Positions 51,252-60,165 of a stretch of 64,000 bases of DNA are shown piece by piece; the first letter of the stretch is position 1; each line of letters begins with the position of its first letter. The DNA lies in NCBI GenBank assembly GCA_023421075.1, contig JAEZUM010000023.1, forward strand, positions 62,001 through 126,000, in the 5' to 3' direction. The position numbers and the translations under genes are program-made. The notes under the pieces are model-generated. The model worked only from the letters and a program-made list of their open reading frames with translations, made no database searches and was not told the DNA's origin. This stretch comes from Bacillota bacterium. GTDB lineage: Bacteria > Bacillota > Clostridia > Lachnospirales > Lachnospiraceae.

Positions 51252-51372
51252 AATCATAGCATGGAATTTATTAACGAGTCTTTTCCGAACTATTATTAAA
51301 TCCTTATCCGTTTCTTAATTCTATGATTGGCAAGCATACCGGAGAAAAGACAGCCTTGTAAGTGAATCAATG

Positions 51373-52611
51373 TTACGAGGCTTTTCGCAGGGTAAGTGTA
51401 ACAACAAAGCCATGGTCTTTTTCACAGAGTAAGCTGCCATCCATACCCTCCATGAATTGCTTTGCCAGATACAATCCAAGCCCGGAGCCGGACTTCTCGG
51501 AAGCATTGCTGCCACGGTAGAATTTCTCGCAGACCAGGGGAAGATCCTCGTCCTTGATGGCGGTCCCGAAATCTCTTATTTCCACTAGTAACAAATCCTT
51601 CATTTCCCGGTAGGTGATATGTATTGGGGTTCCTGCATATTTGGAGGAATTGTTCAGAAGATTATCGATTACCTGCATCAACCGAAGCTTATCGCAGATA
51701 ATCAGGCACTCCGGAAGCTCATTTTGCAGCACAAGGGGATGGATCTGCGCCATATCCTGAAGGATATCGGAAAGTATGGTGCTTGGCTCCTCTGATTTCT
51801 CTACCTTTAATACCTGTAGCTCCGATAATGTCGCATGGAACATATTGCTGATCAGATGATCAATCATATTGGATTTCTGATGGATGGTCTTGATCTTTTC
51901 CAGATTCTCATCCTGGAGTAGCTTAATCTCCAATATCTCGCATAGCGCATTAATGGTTGCTACCGGAGTCTTGATATCATGAGACAGGCTGGCAACCAGC
52001 TCCTTCTTGCTTCGGTTCGCCTGATATTCGCTTTCTCTTGCCTTCTTTAGCTCCTCCCGCAGGATATCAAAGCTTTCGGTAAAGGCACCGAAATAGTTCT
52101 CCTTCTGCATATAGAGAGGGATGTCAAGATTGCCGACGGAAATATTGGTGGCGAAGCGCTTCAGCCGCTCAAAGGGTCTAAGAATTCTTAGGTAGACCAT
52201 AAGGAAAGCAAGGTTCATGATAAATAGGACGATCCCCACCAGCAGGCCGGAGATTCGTAGTATCTGTTTCTTTATTAATAATAGGGAATCATCAAGGCGT
52301 TCAAAAATGATCTTCGCCAATAACCGATCTCCCTCCAGGTAATCCAGAACAATGTCACCATTATCGATGCTGTGATACAAAGTAGAAGTATAATCAGGTG
52401 AGGAGGTGTAGATGATCGTACAATCGTATTCCTCCATAATAGACTGGGCCGAGCGACCCTCCCTTAGACCCTCCTCTATGGTTTGGATTCGATCATTGAC
52501 CAGGGGAAGGTCAGCTGCGTGATATTCCAGGGAACTAAGCTGCAACGCGAAATATAGAAGTGCAGCACACAGACTGATATTGAACAGAAGAATCAGATAT
52601 CGTAGCTTCAT
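51373..52611 (-). CDS. Sensor histidine kinase
   Basis: The protein has 412 residues. Membrane helices lie at about 4-24 and 121-142 around a 95-residue outer loop; a HAMP-like segment follows. The phosphoacceptor is H211 in L-S-H-D-I-K-T-P; the ATPase has N-N-S-S-K-Y, D-F-G-T-A-I and G-S-G-L-G-L-Y-L. The long outer loop argues against an intramembrane BceS-type kinase. It overlaps the response regulator by 4 bp. The neighbouring ABC transporter is its likely target. Confidence 0.93.
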   Translation of the reverse strand: MKLRYLILLFNISLCAALLYFALQLSSLEYHAADLPLVNDRIQTIEEGLREGRSAQSIMEEYDCTIIYTSSPDYTSTLYHSIDNGDIVLDYLEGDRLLAKIIFERLDDSLLLIKKQILRISGLLVGIVLFIMNLAFLMVYLRILRPFERLKRFATNISVGNLDIPLYMQKENYFGAFTESFDILREELKKARESEYQANRSKKELVASLSHDIKTPVATINALCEILEIKLLQDENLEKIKTIHQKSNMIDHLISNMFHATLSELQVLKVEKSEEPSTILSDILQDMAQIHPLVLQNELPECLIICDKLRLMQVIDNLLNNSSKYAGTPIHITYREMKDLLLVEIRDFGTAIKDEDLPLVCEKFYRGSNASEKSGSGLGLYLAKQFMEGMDGSLLCEKDHGFVVTLTLRKAS

Positions 52612-53282
52612 AGGTCTAATCGATACCCCGTACCCCAGACCGTCTTGATATATTCCGGTTCATTCGGGTTTCTTTCTATCTTCTCTCTGATTTTGCGGAT
52701 ATGTACATTCAGCGTTCCGTCACTGAAGAACTCGTCTCCCCAGACATTGTCGAAGAGCTCCTTCTTATGAATTACCTTATTTTTATTCTGATATAGATAA
52801 TGCAACAGCTTGAATTCCTTCGTCTTAAGTCGAACCTCCCTGCCGTCAATGAACACCTTCATGGCGTTCTCATCGAGAACCAGACCGGAGGCGGAAGGCG
52901 CAGGGCTTTCGTGCGCCTCATTTTGACGCTTTAGGACGATACGGACTTTGGCAAGCAGTATGCTTAGAGAATAAGGCTTCTGAATATAATCGTCACCACC
53001 GATGTTCAGTGCAATCAGTACATCGTCCTCACTCTGCCTTGCGCTGATGAACAGGATGGGAATATTGGTGGTCTGTCTCAGCTTAACGCACAAGGCAAAG
53101 CCGCTCTCACCCTCCAGATTGATATCCAGTAATATTAACTTCACCTGATTGTGCTGCAGAAATTCCAGACAGTCCGCAGAATTGGCCGCGTAAGCAGCAG
53201 ATACGCCAAACATCTGAAAATATTCGCAGGTAGCCATTCCCAGTGCCGTCTCATCATCAACAATTAAACAATCATACTCCAT
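52608..53282 (-). CDS. OmpR-family response regulator
   Basis: Receiver D9-D10, phosphoacceptor D53 (L-L-D-I-N-L) and K102-P103 are present, and the winged helix reads L-K-T-K-E-F-K-L-L-H-Y-L and ends W-G-T-G-Y-R-L. The ATG at 53282 has GGGGG about 8 nt upstream and is preferred over a TTG start 15 bp earlier, giving 224 residues. It heads the two-component operon and precedes the ABC genes. Confidence 0.94.
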   Translation of the reverse strand: MEYDCLIVDDETALGMATCEYFQMFGVSAAYAANSADCLEFLQHNQVKLILLDINLEGESGFALCVKLRQTTNIPILFISARQSEDDVLIALNIGGDDYIQKPYSLSILLAKVRIVLKRQNEAHESPAPSASGLVLDENAMKVFIDGREVRLKTKEFKLLHYLYQNKNKVIHKKELFDNVWGDEFFSDGTLNVHIRKIREKIERNPNEPEYIKTVWGTGYRLDL

Positions 53283-53498
53283 CCCAACATCCCCCAATCG
53301 CTATAAAATATCAAATAGCATCAATGAAACTATTATAATCCAGATAAAGGGAAATGTCATTCTGAAAATAAACCGAAGTGCTTCGGAAAGCATAGTCTAA
53401 ATTTGACTTGGATGGATTGAACTGTATGAAGAGAAGAGGTGTAGATATATTGAATAATAAATCAGTATTTTGGTAAATCTAGCCTTGAGGTGAAAATA

Positions 53499-55061
53499 AT
53501 GCAGACAATATGGAAAGAAAACGGTACCTCTGTACGTGGAGGGACGGAACGAGGTGAATCGCTCTGGGTCCAGGAGGAATACCGTTACGATCTGAGTAAT
53601 GTTAAGATAACAAGGCCTACCCTGATGGAGAATATCAATACAGAGGTTGCAGTTATTGGAGGCGGGCTGGCAGGAATCCTTACCGCCTATCTGTTACAGG
53701 AGAAGGGAATACCGGTTGTGGTATTGGAGTGCAGTGAGGTAGGAAGTGGTATGACGAAGAATACCACAGCGAAGATTACCTCTCAGCATGGTCTGATTTA
53801 TAATAAGCTTCTGAGCTATAAGGGGGAAGAACGGGCCTGGGAATATGCCATGGCGAATCAGAAGGCGATTGAGATGTATGAGGAGATCATAGGCCGGTTG
53901 AATATTGATTGTGAGTTCGAATTTATGCCCAATTACATCTACTCCAAGGAGAATGAGATAAAAATCCATATGGAGGTGGAAGCAGCAAAGAAGCTTGGCT
54001 TACCGGCTGAATTCACGAAGGAGACCACACTACCCTTCCCGGTAAAAGCAGCGGTCCGCTTTGACCGACAGGCACAGTTCCATCCGTTGAAGTTCTTGGA
54101 TGCCATCGCGAATCAGCTGACAATCTATGAGAATACCAGAATCACCGAGGTGAGAAGCGATGGTACCATCTTAACAGCGGGCGGATGCGTCCGAGCAAAA
54201 TCCATCGTTGTAGCAACCCATTATCCCTTTATCAATGCGCCGGGTTATTATTTTATGCGGCTGCATCAGGAGAGATATTATCTGTCGGCTCTGGAGGGGT
54301 GTTATACCGGATCGAATAAGCGACTGGATGGTATGTATCTGGACGCTGATCCTCAGGGATATTCTCTGCGTAATTACAAGGATCTCGTCATATTCGGAGC
54401 CGTCAATCACAGATCGGGAGAATATAAGCCAAAGGATGCTTATCGAAGGATTGAGGAGAGTGCAAGACGTTATTATCCGGAGGCAAAGGTGAAATACATC
54501 TGGTCTAACCAAGACTGTATGACGCCGGATTCCGTTCCGTATATCGGCAGATATTCAGCGTCCACTCCGAATATCTATGTAGCCACCGGCTTTAATATGT
54601 GGGGTATGTCCAGCTCTATGGTCTCGGCGATGATCATTCGTGATATGATTATGGGTAGGAGTAATGAATATCGCAAGGTATTCTATCCCAGACGATTGAT
54701 GTTCTCCGGCAGCAGGAAAATGCTTATGGATGTGGGTGTGGTCTCAAATAGTCTGATCTCAGAGCATCTTAAGATACCACGTGACAGCCTGAAGGATATT
54801 AAGGTCGGACAAGCAGGCATCATCAACAAAAGCGGCCAGAAGTACGGTGTCTATCGCAAGACAGAGGACAAGTATTATTTTATCTCTACCAAATGTCCGC
54901 ATCTGGGATGTAGCTTAGAATGGAATCAGAATGAATTGACCTGGGATTGCCCCTGTCATGGTTCACGGTTCGATTATCAGGGAAGGCTGATCAATAACCC
55001 TGCAATGAGGGATGCCTTTGACTCCTGTCAGAGGAAACGCAAATCGGGCAATACTTTATAA
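53499..55061 (+). CDS. FAD-dependent oxidoreductase with C-terminal Rieske domain
   Basis: The N-terminal part has the FAD-binding V-I-G-G-G-L-A-G-I-L-T-A-Y-L-L motif near residue 50 and the DAO-family layout (substrate-oxidising flavoprotein). The C-terminal 90 residues carry a Rieske [2Fe-2S] site: C-P-H, then C-P-C-H in D-C-P-C-H-G-S-R-F-D. At 520 residues it is about the length of known DAO-Rieske fusions in anaerobes. It likely passes electrons between flavin and the iron-sulfur cluster, with an unknown substrate. The ATG at 53499, 7 nt after GAGGT, is preferred. Confidence 0.9.
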   Translation: MQTIWKENGTSVRGGTERGESLWVQEEYRYDLSNVKITRPTLMENINTEVAVIGGGLAGILTAYLLQEKGIPVVVLECSEVGSGMTKNTTAKITSQHGLIYNKLLSYKGEERAWEYAMANQKAIEMYEEIIGRLNIDCEFEFMPNYIYSKENEIKIHMEVEAAKKLGLPAEFTKETTLPFPVKAAVRFDRQAQFHPLKFLDAIANQLTIYENTRITEVRSDGTILTAGGCVRAKSIVVATHYPFINAPGYYFMRLHQERYYLSALEGCYTGSNKRLDGMYLDADPQGYSLRNYKDLVIFGAVNHRSGEYKPKDAYRRIEESARRYYPEAKVKYIWSNQDCMTPDSVPYIGRYSASTPNIYVATGFNMWGMSSSMVSAMIIRDMIMGRSNEYRKVFYPRRLMFSGSRKMLMDVGVVSNSLISEHLKIPRDSLKDIKVGQAGIINKSGQKYGVYRKTEDKYYFISTKCPHLGCSLEWNQNELTWDCPCHGSRFDYQGRLINNPAMRDAFDSCQRKRKSGNTL

Positions 55062-55092
55062 GAAATAGAAATAATTCCATAGAACCCATCCG

Positions 55093-55137
55093 ATATATGC
55101 TTCGTTGGAGCAGTGAGATGCTGAGCGAAGCATATAT
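55093..55137. repeat. Perfect 12-bp inverted repeat
   Basis: ATATATGCTTCG (55093-55104) and CGAAGCATATAT (55126-55137) form a stem with a 21-nt loop behind the Rieske gene. No T run follows, so terminator function is uncertain. Confidence 0.6.
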
Positions 55138-55246
55138 TTCGGTGGAAGCAGTGACATCTGTGGATACCTAATTTCCATACCCGAAGGAGTGGAGGAATAT
55201 GGGAGAGCTGCCACGAACAATTTGTATGGAATTTTTCAAAAAAGTG

Positions 55247-55275
55247 TTGCAATTGTGTACTGACTCTGGTATAAT
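55247..55275 (+). promoter_or_regulatory. tRNA-Leu(AAG) promoter
   Basis: TTGCAA (55247-55252) and TATAAT (55270-55275) are 17 bp apart, 45 bp upstream of the tRNA. Confidence 0.85.
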
Positions 55276-55320
55276 CTCTATTGTTCGCTTCATATGAAAG
55301 CGGACAAAACAATCGAGTTT

Positions 55321-55404
55321 GCAGTCGTGGCGGAATTGGCATACGCGCTAGACTAAGGATCTAGTCCGGGTTTCTGGGTAGGGGTTCAAGTCCCCTCGAC
55401 TGCA
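55321..55404 (+). tRNA. tRNA-Leu (anticodon AAG)
   Basis: Acceptor GCAGTCG/CGACTGC, anticodon stem CTAGA/TCTAG with loop CTAAGGA, long variable arm and T-arm GGGGTTCAAGTCCCC give tRNA-Leu(AAG). It closely matches tRNA-Leu(CAG) at 47243-47326. Confidence 0.97.
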
Positions 55405-55580
55405 GTTAAAAAATGAGAATCATGACGTAAGTCATGGTTCTTATTTTTTTAATAAAGTGGGACTTGAACCCCTTGGTCAACGTCCCCTCGACTGCAGTTA
55501 AAAGTAGGAGTTAAGACGTAAGTCTTAGCTCCTTTTTTCGTGTGGTGGGACTTGATCCCCCTGGTTGCGTGAACGCTGTA
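55391..55580 (+). repeat. Decayed tandem repeat of the tRNA-Leu tail and terminator
   Basis: TCCCCTCGACTGCAGTTAAA appears at 55391 and again at 55483, 92 bp later. Each is followed by a terminator hairpin with GAC-GTAA-GTC and T run, and then by GTGGGACTTGA (55457, 55545), itself a reversed piece of the tRNA T-arm. This looks like a diverged tandem duplication behind the tRNA, or remnants of tRNA-targeted insertion. Confidence 0.75.
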
Positions 55581-55675
55581 CGCGCTGCCCCTTCTACTGA
55601 ATATAGATAGAATACACTCGCTTTAAGAAAATGAGAATATCATCAGGAGAAGCTGTTTTTTTGCCAACAGCCAGA

Positions 55676-57949
55676 TCAGGTGGAGGCTTTCTTTCGATAC
55701 GCAGAGGGAGTTACACCATAGCATTTTTTGAAAACGGAGTAAAAATAGTTGATATTCAAAATTCCTACTTCTTCACTGATTTTACTGATAGGCCGGTCAG
55801 TAGTACATAACAGTTCAGCGGCTTTTGAGGTTCTGACCTTGGTCAGATAGTCCTTAAAGGTGTAGGTTGTGATTAATGTAAACAGCTTGCCGAGATATGC
55901 AGGAGAGAAATTGAATTTTTCAGCCAGCATATTTAGGGATAAATCGGGATTAGCGTAGTTTTGGTCGATATAATCTTTTGCACGAAGAACCGTATCATGA
56001 TTGAGATTTTTACGGTCATAGGATAAGTGACTGCATAGGTCCTTCAGAAAGCAAGTAAAAACTGCTCTTAAATTTTGCACGTTCTGACATCTGTCAATAC
56101 TATCTAATTGATCCATAAGTCGTATGAAATCTTCACTATTTCGCTTGAAAGAAATTGAAAAATCATCCATGACAGACATAAGAGTATGTCGGAAATATGT
56201 TTTTGCAGTCTTAAAGGGTACATGGTTCAGGGTAGCTAAGGCTTGGTTAAACTCTTCTGCACAGGCGTTTACATTTTCTGTTCGAACATATTCCGACAAT
56301 CTGGAGTGCATGTCACTATAGTACAGGTCATAGTTCATAGCTTCCGGAGTTTCATTGAAGAAGAACACATGACCATAATGATTGGCACTTCGAGAGTTTA
56401 TTGCGATACAAGCCTGTTCATAAATCAGGTTGATGTTAGTCCATGAATCTGTAATATTGCTTATACAGATGGTTGTATCGATACCGAATTTTTGATTCAT
56501 GACAGTGGCGATGGTTTCCAGATTTTGATGTGTTTTTTCGGAGATCTTTGGGTTTTGCAAAGGAGTCAACACTACAAATTTGGACTCTGCTACGCAGATA
56601 AACTCTATGGTGCGGTCTATCGTAAGAAGCTCTCGTGTAATATTTTCCAAAGCGAAGTACCCAAGAAATATATCTTCTTGATTTGATTGAGGTACACATT
56701 CTATGAGAATTACTGCATAATACGGCGAATTCAAGTCGATTTTAAGCTGCTCATAGACAGGGAGAACTGAGCGCACTTTCTCCTCCTCTCCAAACAACAA
56801 ATAATTTAGGTACATATTTTTCGATTGTTGAAAGGATGAAATCAATCCCTGCTCCAATTGATCTGCTTTGGAGTAGATCTCAGAAAAAGTATTACTAAGA
56901 AGTTCAAGTTCATCCGCTTTCTTTTCCTGAGCATCACTAGAAACATAGCTTTCGTAAAGATTTTTTATAGGTGTATACAAAGAAGAACTGACTCTGCGTG
57001 AAATAAAGTAGCCAAAAGCCAGCGTGCCCACGGTAAGGGTAGTTGTAATGACGGTTAAGGATCCTAATCCTGCGAGAACGGTTCCATAAGGTAATATGTT
57101 ATAGATAGTCCAGTCTGTTCCGGGAGCGTTAGCGTAGGTTACAAATTTGTGGATATTATTCTCCCAACCGGAAAATGAACCGGAGAGGGCTGTTGTGGTG
57201 TGAGCTGTTAAGATCTCTGGTTCAGATTGCTCTGATAGAACAGTGAAACCGTTTTGATCATGCGCTGCTACAACAGAAGAAATAGTGTTGCCTTGTGCAT
57301 CCTTAATAACAATTTCCTGATGTTTTCCTAACGTGCGAATAGGTGCCAGAGCCTTATTAAAATAGCTATCCTGAACATCTAAAACGACCAAATCTTGGGA
57401 GTTGTTACCTGTTAAGACGATTCGAAATATAAATGTGTACACCATCGCTGTCTTATTTTGCTGCACGTTAAATTCAGCCCCAATAGGGCGGTAAAAACAC
57501 ACATACGGCAAATAGTCAAGATGTTCATAAAGTGTTTGAATATCCATTTCATCCGAATAACCGGCATATGCACTGGATACAAAACGGTTTGTGGCACTGT
57601 TGTATAACGTGATATATCGCAAATATGGATTGGCAGTGCAAATAGAGCGTATTTTTCCTCCGACTCTTGCTTCCTGTAACCGGTTCATCTGTGAACTGCA
57701 GAAAAAGGTTACGGTATCCGTGTCAGTACGGACCTGGTTCACTACAGCCTGAAGAGATTCGTACAGAATATCGGTAGCTACGCATACCTGTTCCAATTGA
57801 GAGATGGAATAGTCCCTTGTTTTGGAGATTTGAACACGGCTATACAGCAGATAAAAGGTGATAGTAACCAATAAATCTATTGATAAAACAACCAAAAAGA
57901 AGGCTCTCAAATATTTCTGACCAAGTTTTTCTGTTTTTCGTTTTCTCAT
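55676..57949 (-). CDS. Membrane-bound AraC-family sensor regulator
   Basis: This 757-residue protein has membrane helices at about 13-35 and 290-318 around a 250-residue extracytoplasmic, Cache-like sensor; a HAMP-like segment and linker follow, and the last 100 residues carry an AraC-type double helix-turn-helix (L-N-M-L-A-E-K-F-N-F-S-P-A-Y-L-G and I-S-E-E-V-G). No receiver or kinase domain is present, so it senses outside and binds DNA itself. It is divergent from a CUT1 importer and GH3 gene, which it very likely controls in response to an oligosaccharide. Confidence 0.9.
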   Translation of the reverse strand: MRKRKTEKLGQKYLRAFFLVVLSIDLLVTITFYLLYSRVQISKTRDYSISQLEQVCVATDILYESLQAVVNQVRTDTDTVTFFCSSQMNRLQEARVGGKIRSICTANPYLRYITLYNSATNRFVSSAYAGYSDEMDIQTLYEHLDYLPYVCFYRPIGAEFNVQQNKTAMVYTFIFRIVLTGNNSQDLVVLDVQDSYFNKALAPIRTLGKHQEIVIKDAQGNTISSVVAAHDQNGFTVLSEQSEPEILTAHTTTALSGSFSGWENNIHKFVTYANAPGTDWTIYNILPYGTVLAGLGSLTVITTTLTVGTLAFGYFISRRVSSSLYTPIKNLYESYVSSDAQEKKADELELLSNTFSEIYSKADQLEQGLISSFQQSKNMYLNYLLFGEEEKVRSVLPVYEQLKIDLNSPYYAVILIECVPQSNQEDIFLGYFALENITRELLTIDRTIEFICVAESKFVVLTPLQNPKISEKTHQNLETIATVMNQKFGIDTTICISNITDSWTNINLIYEQACIAINSRSANHYGHVFFFNETPEAMNYDLYYSDMHSRLSEYVRTENVNACAEEFNQALATLNHVPFKTAKTYFRHTLMSVMDDFSISFKRNSEDFIRLMDQLDSIDRCQNVQNLRAVFTCFLKDLCSHLSYDRKNLNHDTVLRAKDYIDQNYANPDLSLNMLAEKFNFSPAYLGKLFTLITTYTFKDYLTKVRTSKAAELLCTTDRPISKISEEVGILNINYFYSVFKKCYGVTPSAYRKKAST

Positions 57950-58138
57950 AAATCAAATCCCCCAATATCAGATTTTACAGAAATGATTAAGCTCAGTGTA
58001 GCAATAATAAAGCAGAAAAACAAGGTACATCAAGATGAAAGACGGATGAGTGGAGAAAATCGAAATTTTTATAGTGTTTATTAAGAGAGCACTTATTCGG
58101 AGAAAGCTAATTTCTGTAGTAATAGCGAGAAATAGCAG

Positions 58139-58168
58139 TTTACAGTGTTTGGCATCGATACCTATAAT
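58139..58168 (+). promoter_or_regulatory. Promoter of the importer operon
   Basis: TTTACA (58139-58144) and TATAAT (58163-58168) are 18 bp apart, about 40 bp before the first permease gene. Confidence 0.65.
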
Positions 58169-58207
58169 GACGATGAGATGCACAAACGAAAGGATTGATA
58201 AAGTCTT

Positions 58208-59152
58208 ATGAACAAGCTTGTAAAAACAAAGACCGAACGTAAGGGTAAAATGTTTAAAGAACTATGGGAAAAAAGATTTCTGTATATGCTTGCATTACCG
58301 GCTGTGATATATTCTTTTGTATTTTCATATATGGCATTGCCTTATTTGGTGATTGCGTTTGAAAAGTTCAATTACAAAAAGGGTATTTTCAGTGAGTTTG
58401 CCGGGTTGCGGAATTTCGAGTACTTTTTCAAATCCAGTTGGGCGTGGACTGTCACTCGGAACACTCTGGTGATCAATGTGTTGTTTTTGATTGTGGGAAC
58501 TGTTTGTGCTGTGGCTCTTGCCATTATACTGAACGAGGTTAAGGCAAAAAAATATTTGAAGATAACCCAGTCTTCTATGTTGTTTCCCTTCTTTATATCA
58601 TGGGTTATCGTCAGCTATATGCTTCAAGGACTATTGGGAACGGAAAATGGACTTATTAATAATTTGATATCCTCTATGGGAGGGCAAAGAGTAAATTTTT
58701 ATTCCAATCCGAAATACTGGTATCCGATTTTATTGGTACTTAATATCTGGAAAACGACGGGTTATAATGCCATTATATATTTGGCTGCCATTACTGGTAT
58801 TGATGAAGGCCTATATGAGGCAGCAGCCATTGACGGAGCAGGTCCTTTGAAATGTATTCGCTATATAACATTGCCTCTTCTGATGTCTACCATTTGTATT
58901 ATGACTTTGATGTCCATCGGACGCATATTTTACGGAGATTTTGGCATGATGTACGCAATTATCAGAGATAACAGTTCATTGATGCCTATCGCAGAAGTGA
59001 TTGATACCTATGTGTACAGAACCTTTAAAAATACAGGCGATCCCAGTCTGACCATGGCAATTGGCTTATACCAGTCTGTTGTTGGCTTCGTTCTGGTATT
59101 TACATCCAATTGGATTGTGCGCAAGAGATTTCCACATGGCGCATTGTTCTAA
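58208..59152 (+). CDS. CUT1 sugar ABC transporter permease, LplB-like
   Basis: This permease has 314 residues and six membrane helices. The ATPase-contact loop is E-A-A-A-I-D-G-A-G-P, near residue 215, matching the E-A-A-x-x-D-G-A consensus of CUT1/polysaccharide permeases. The N-terminal helix A-L-P-A-V-I-Y-S-F-V-F-S-Y is typical of LplB. It pairs with the next permease; the ATPase is not in the window, as is usual for MsmK-shared systems. A later ATG at 58250 with AAGGG upstream is an alternative start. Confidence 0.9.
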   Translation: MNKLVKTKTERKGKMFKELWEKRFLYMLALPAVIYSFVFSYMALPYLVIAFEKFNYKKGIFSEFAGLRNFEYFFKSSWAWTVTRNTLVINVLFLIVGTVCAVALAIILNEVKAKKYLKITQSSMLFPFFISWVIVSYMLQGLLGTENGLINNLISSMGGQRVNFYSNPKYWYPILLVLNIWKTTGYNAIIYLAAITGIDEGLYEAAAIDGAGPLKCIRYITLPLLMSTICIMTLMSIGRIFYGDFGMMYAIIRDNSSLMPIAEVIDTYVYRTFKNTGDPSLTMAIGLYQSVVGFVLVFTSNWIVRKRFPHGALF

Positions 59153-59174
59153 TAAAATGAGGAGGGATATTAAT

Positions 59175-60086
59175 ATGGTATCAAATTTTCGGAAAAAAGG
59201 TAATGCAAAGATAAAGACCTATATAGGAGATCGAATCGGAAAGTATACAATCTACCTTTTGATAACATTTATGGCTCTATGCTGTCTGTTACCCTTCATC
59301 CTCGTTATTATTGTTTCCTTTACGGATGAAAAGTCCATTACTGTTAATGGTTACTCTTATTTTCCCTTGATATGGTCACTACAAGCATATAAAGTATTAT
59401 TTTCATCCGCTTCTTCTGTACCAAGAGCTTATGTAGTCACAGCAATTGCAACGTTGGTAGGGACCTGTATTGCATCGATTATCACCTTTAGCGCAGGATA
59501 TACTCTGGCCAACAAGCGATGTCGGTACCGCAATGGGTTATCCTTGTACTTTTATATCACCATGGTGTTTTCAGCTGGATTGGTACCATGGTATATGATT
59601 TCTAAAAAAATAGGTTGCTATGATAATATCTGGGCATTGATTGTACCTTCTCTGATGTTTTCACCCTTCAATATGTTTTTGGTTCGCAACTTTGTACGTG
59701 GAGTTCCGGATGCATTGAATGAATCAGCTCGAATTGATGGTGCAGGAGAAGTGCGTATTGCCTTCAAAATCTATTTCCCTATTTGTGTTCCGGTATTGGC
59801 AACGATTGCTTTGTTTTATGCGATTGGTTATTGGAACAATTATTTCAATGCGGTGATGCTGGTCAATGATCGAAATTTCTATACATTACAGATGCTGCTT
59901 CTGAAGATACAATCAGAAATTACTGCGATGTCAAAAGTCGCCCAAGGAGCAGTTCGCAACGGTTCTCCACAGGAGAGCTTCAAGATGGCTACGTCTGTAG
60001 TAACTATGGGGCCAATCATTCTACTATATCCATTTCTCCAAAAGTATTTTGTCAAGGGTATGGTTATCGGGGCAGTCAAGGAGTAA
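59175..60086 (+). CDS. CUT1 sugar ABC transporter permease, LplC/YtcP-like
   Basis: About 303 residues with six membrane helices. The E-S-A-R-I-D-G-A-G-E segment is the conserved ATPase-contact loop. The V-S-F-T-D-E-K-S-I-T-V-N-G-Y-S opening and the final K-Y-F-V-K-G-M-V-I-G-A-V-K-E ending are typical of YtcP/LplC partners. AGGAGGG lies before the ATG at 59175, which is used. It forms a heterodimer with the preceding permease. Confidence 0.92.
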   Translation: MVSNFRKKGNAKIKTYIGDRIGKYTIYLLITFMALCCLLPFILVIIVSFTDEKSITVNGYSYFPLIWSLQAYKVLFSSASSVPRAYVVTAIATLVGTCIASIITFSAGYTLANKRCRYRNGLSLYFYITMVFSAGLVPWYMISKKIGCYDNIWALIVPSLMFSPFNMFLVRNFVRGVPDALNESARIDGAGEVRIAFKIYFPICVPVLATIALFYAIGYWNNYFNAVMLVNDRNFYTLQMLLLKIQSEITAMSKVAQGAVRNGSPQESFKMATSVVTMGPIILLYPFLQKYFVKGMVIGAVKE

Positions 60087-60165
60087 GATCCATCACTTAC
60101 AACTGGTTAATACGGGGGGGAAGCCCGTTTAACATATAAAATTATTTTATAAAGGAGAGGTAAAG

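Noticed and set aside
48011..53282. Bona fide BceAB-BceRS detoxification module
   Set aside because: The kinase has a long outer loop rather than the short intramembrane sensor, and the permease lacks a clear single large Bce loop; I keep the broader FtsX label.
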